Shown: positions 5,883-6,006 of the stretch, piece after piece
Layout: each line of letters starts with the position of its first letter
How positions within the stretch are numbered: position 1 is the first letter of the stretch
Assembly (NCBI GenBank): GCA_947450745.1
Contig: CANFYD010000260.1
Coordinates: 1-6,006, forward strand
Direction of reading: 5' to 3'
DNA length: 6,006 nucleotides
DNA from: Burkholderiales bacterium
Lineage (GTDB): Bacteria > Pseudomonadota > Gammaproteobacteria > Burkholderiales > Burkholderiaceae_C
Made by a program: the position numbers and the translations under genes
Notes under the pieces: generated by a model
What the model was told of the DNA's origin: nothing
Seen by the model: the letters and a program-made list of their open reading frames with translations, nothing else
Database searches by the model: none

Positions 5883-6006
5883 AACCGTCTCTCAATACAC
5901 CAGCGGGTCTGCCGCTTGCAGGAGTCAATGATGCTCGAATGAATGCTAATTTATGCATCTGCATAACGAGTCATTTAGTTAAATTAGGGTGCATGAATAC
6001 AACGGC
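5883..6006 (-). promoter_or_regulatory. AT-rich upstream region of the glycosyltransferase pair with operator-like palindrome
   Basis: The stretch 5938-6000 is far richer in A/T than the rest of the window. It contains a perfect inverted repeat TTATGCA-TC-TGCATAA (5951-5966), a smaller one ATTTA-GT-TAAAT (5973-5984), and GAGTCA twice in direct orientation (5922-5927 and 5968-5973). This is the likely promoter and operator region of the minus-strand pair, and perhaps of a divergent gene beyond the window. No convincing sigma-70 box pair is visible; the nearest is ATGACT with TAAATT and a short 15-bp spacer on the minus strand. Confidence 0.5.

Noticed and set aside
5993..6006. ATG at 5993 as the start of a divergent plus-strand gene
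   Set aside because: Only four codons are visible and AGGG lies just 3 nt upstream, too close for a good ribosome binding site; it cannot be judged without more sequence.

Overview
The window looks like a chromosome segment of a Betaproteobacterium, most likely order Burkholderiales and perhaps Comamonadaceae. The reasons are the high GC content, dense G/C-ending codons, and protein types that I recall as frequent neighbours there (Lon, an alanine-rich phasin-like protein, Host_attach, BON). The genus cannot be fixed from the sequence. I saw no mobile element, CRISPR array, tRNA or rRNA.

Left part (1-2895), a probable stress or storage-granule neighbourhood. The 3' end of a lon protease gene (1-165, +) meets a convergent gene (243-1154, -) across a perfect 13-bp hairpin that can serve both strands. 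The minus-strand gene encodes a 303-residue protein with basic, disordered ends and a core of seven consecutive 22-residue amphipathic-helix repeats. The architecture resembles PhaF-type phasins with a histone H1-like tail. A 197-bp divergent intergenic region follows, carrying two different short tandem repeats and alternative hairpins. From it three genes run rightward: a Host_attach (PF10116-type) protein (1352-1801), a small unassigned protein with a 'GYYWIA...VGPF' motif (1829-2158), and a cytoplasmic protein of three BON domains (2242-2895). The spacing of 27 and 83 bp suggests one transcript.

Right part (3019-5882), an envelope glycosylation pair on the minus strand. The upstream gene encodes a polyprenyl-phosphate sugar synthase (GT2, DPM1-like) fused to a C-terminal GtrA membrane domain. 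Its stop codon overlaps by one base the start of a GT-C (GT39/ArnT-like) membrane glycosyltransferase. Together they could charge a lipid carrier, flip it, and transfer the sugar in the periplasm. The pair is convergent with the BON gene and appears to be functionally separate from the left part.

Right edge (5883-6006): a markedly AT-rich segment upstream of the glycosyltransferase pair contains a perfect 7+7 bp operator-like inverted repeat. It probably holds the pair's promoter.

Nothing here clearly forms a new defence or mobile system. The most distinctive signals are the strict 22-residue repeat protein and the repeat-rich divergent control region in front of it.
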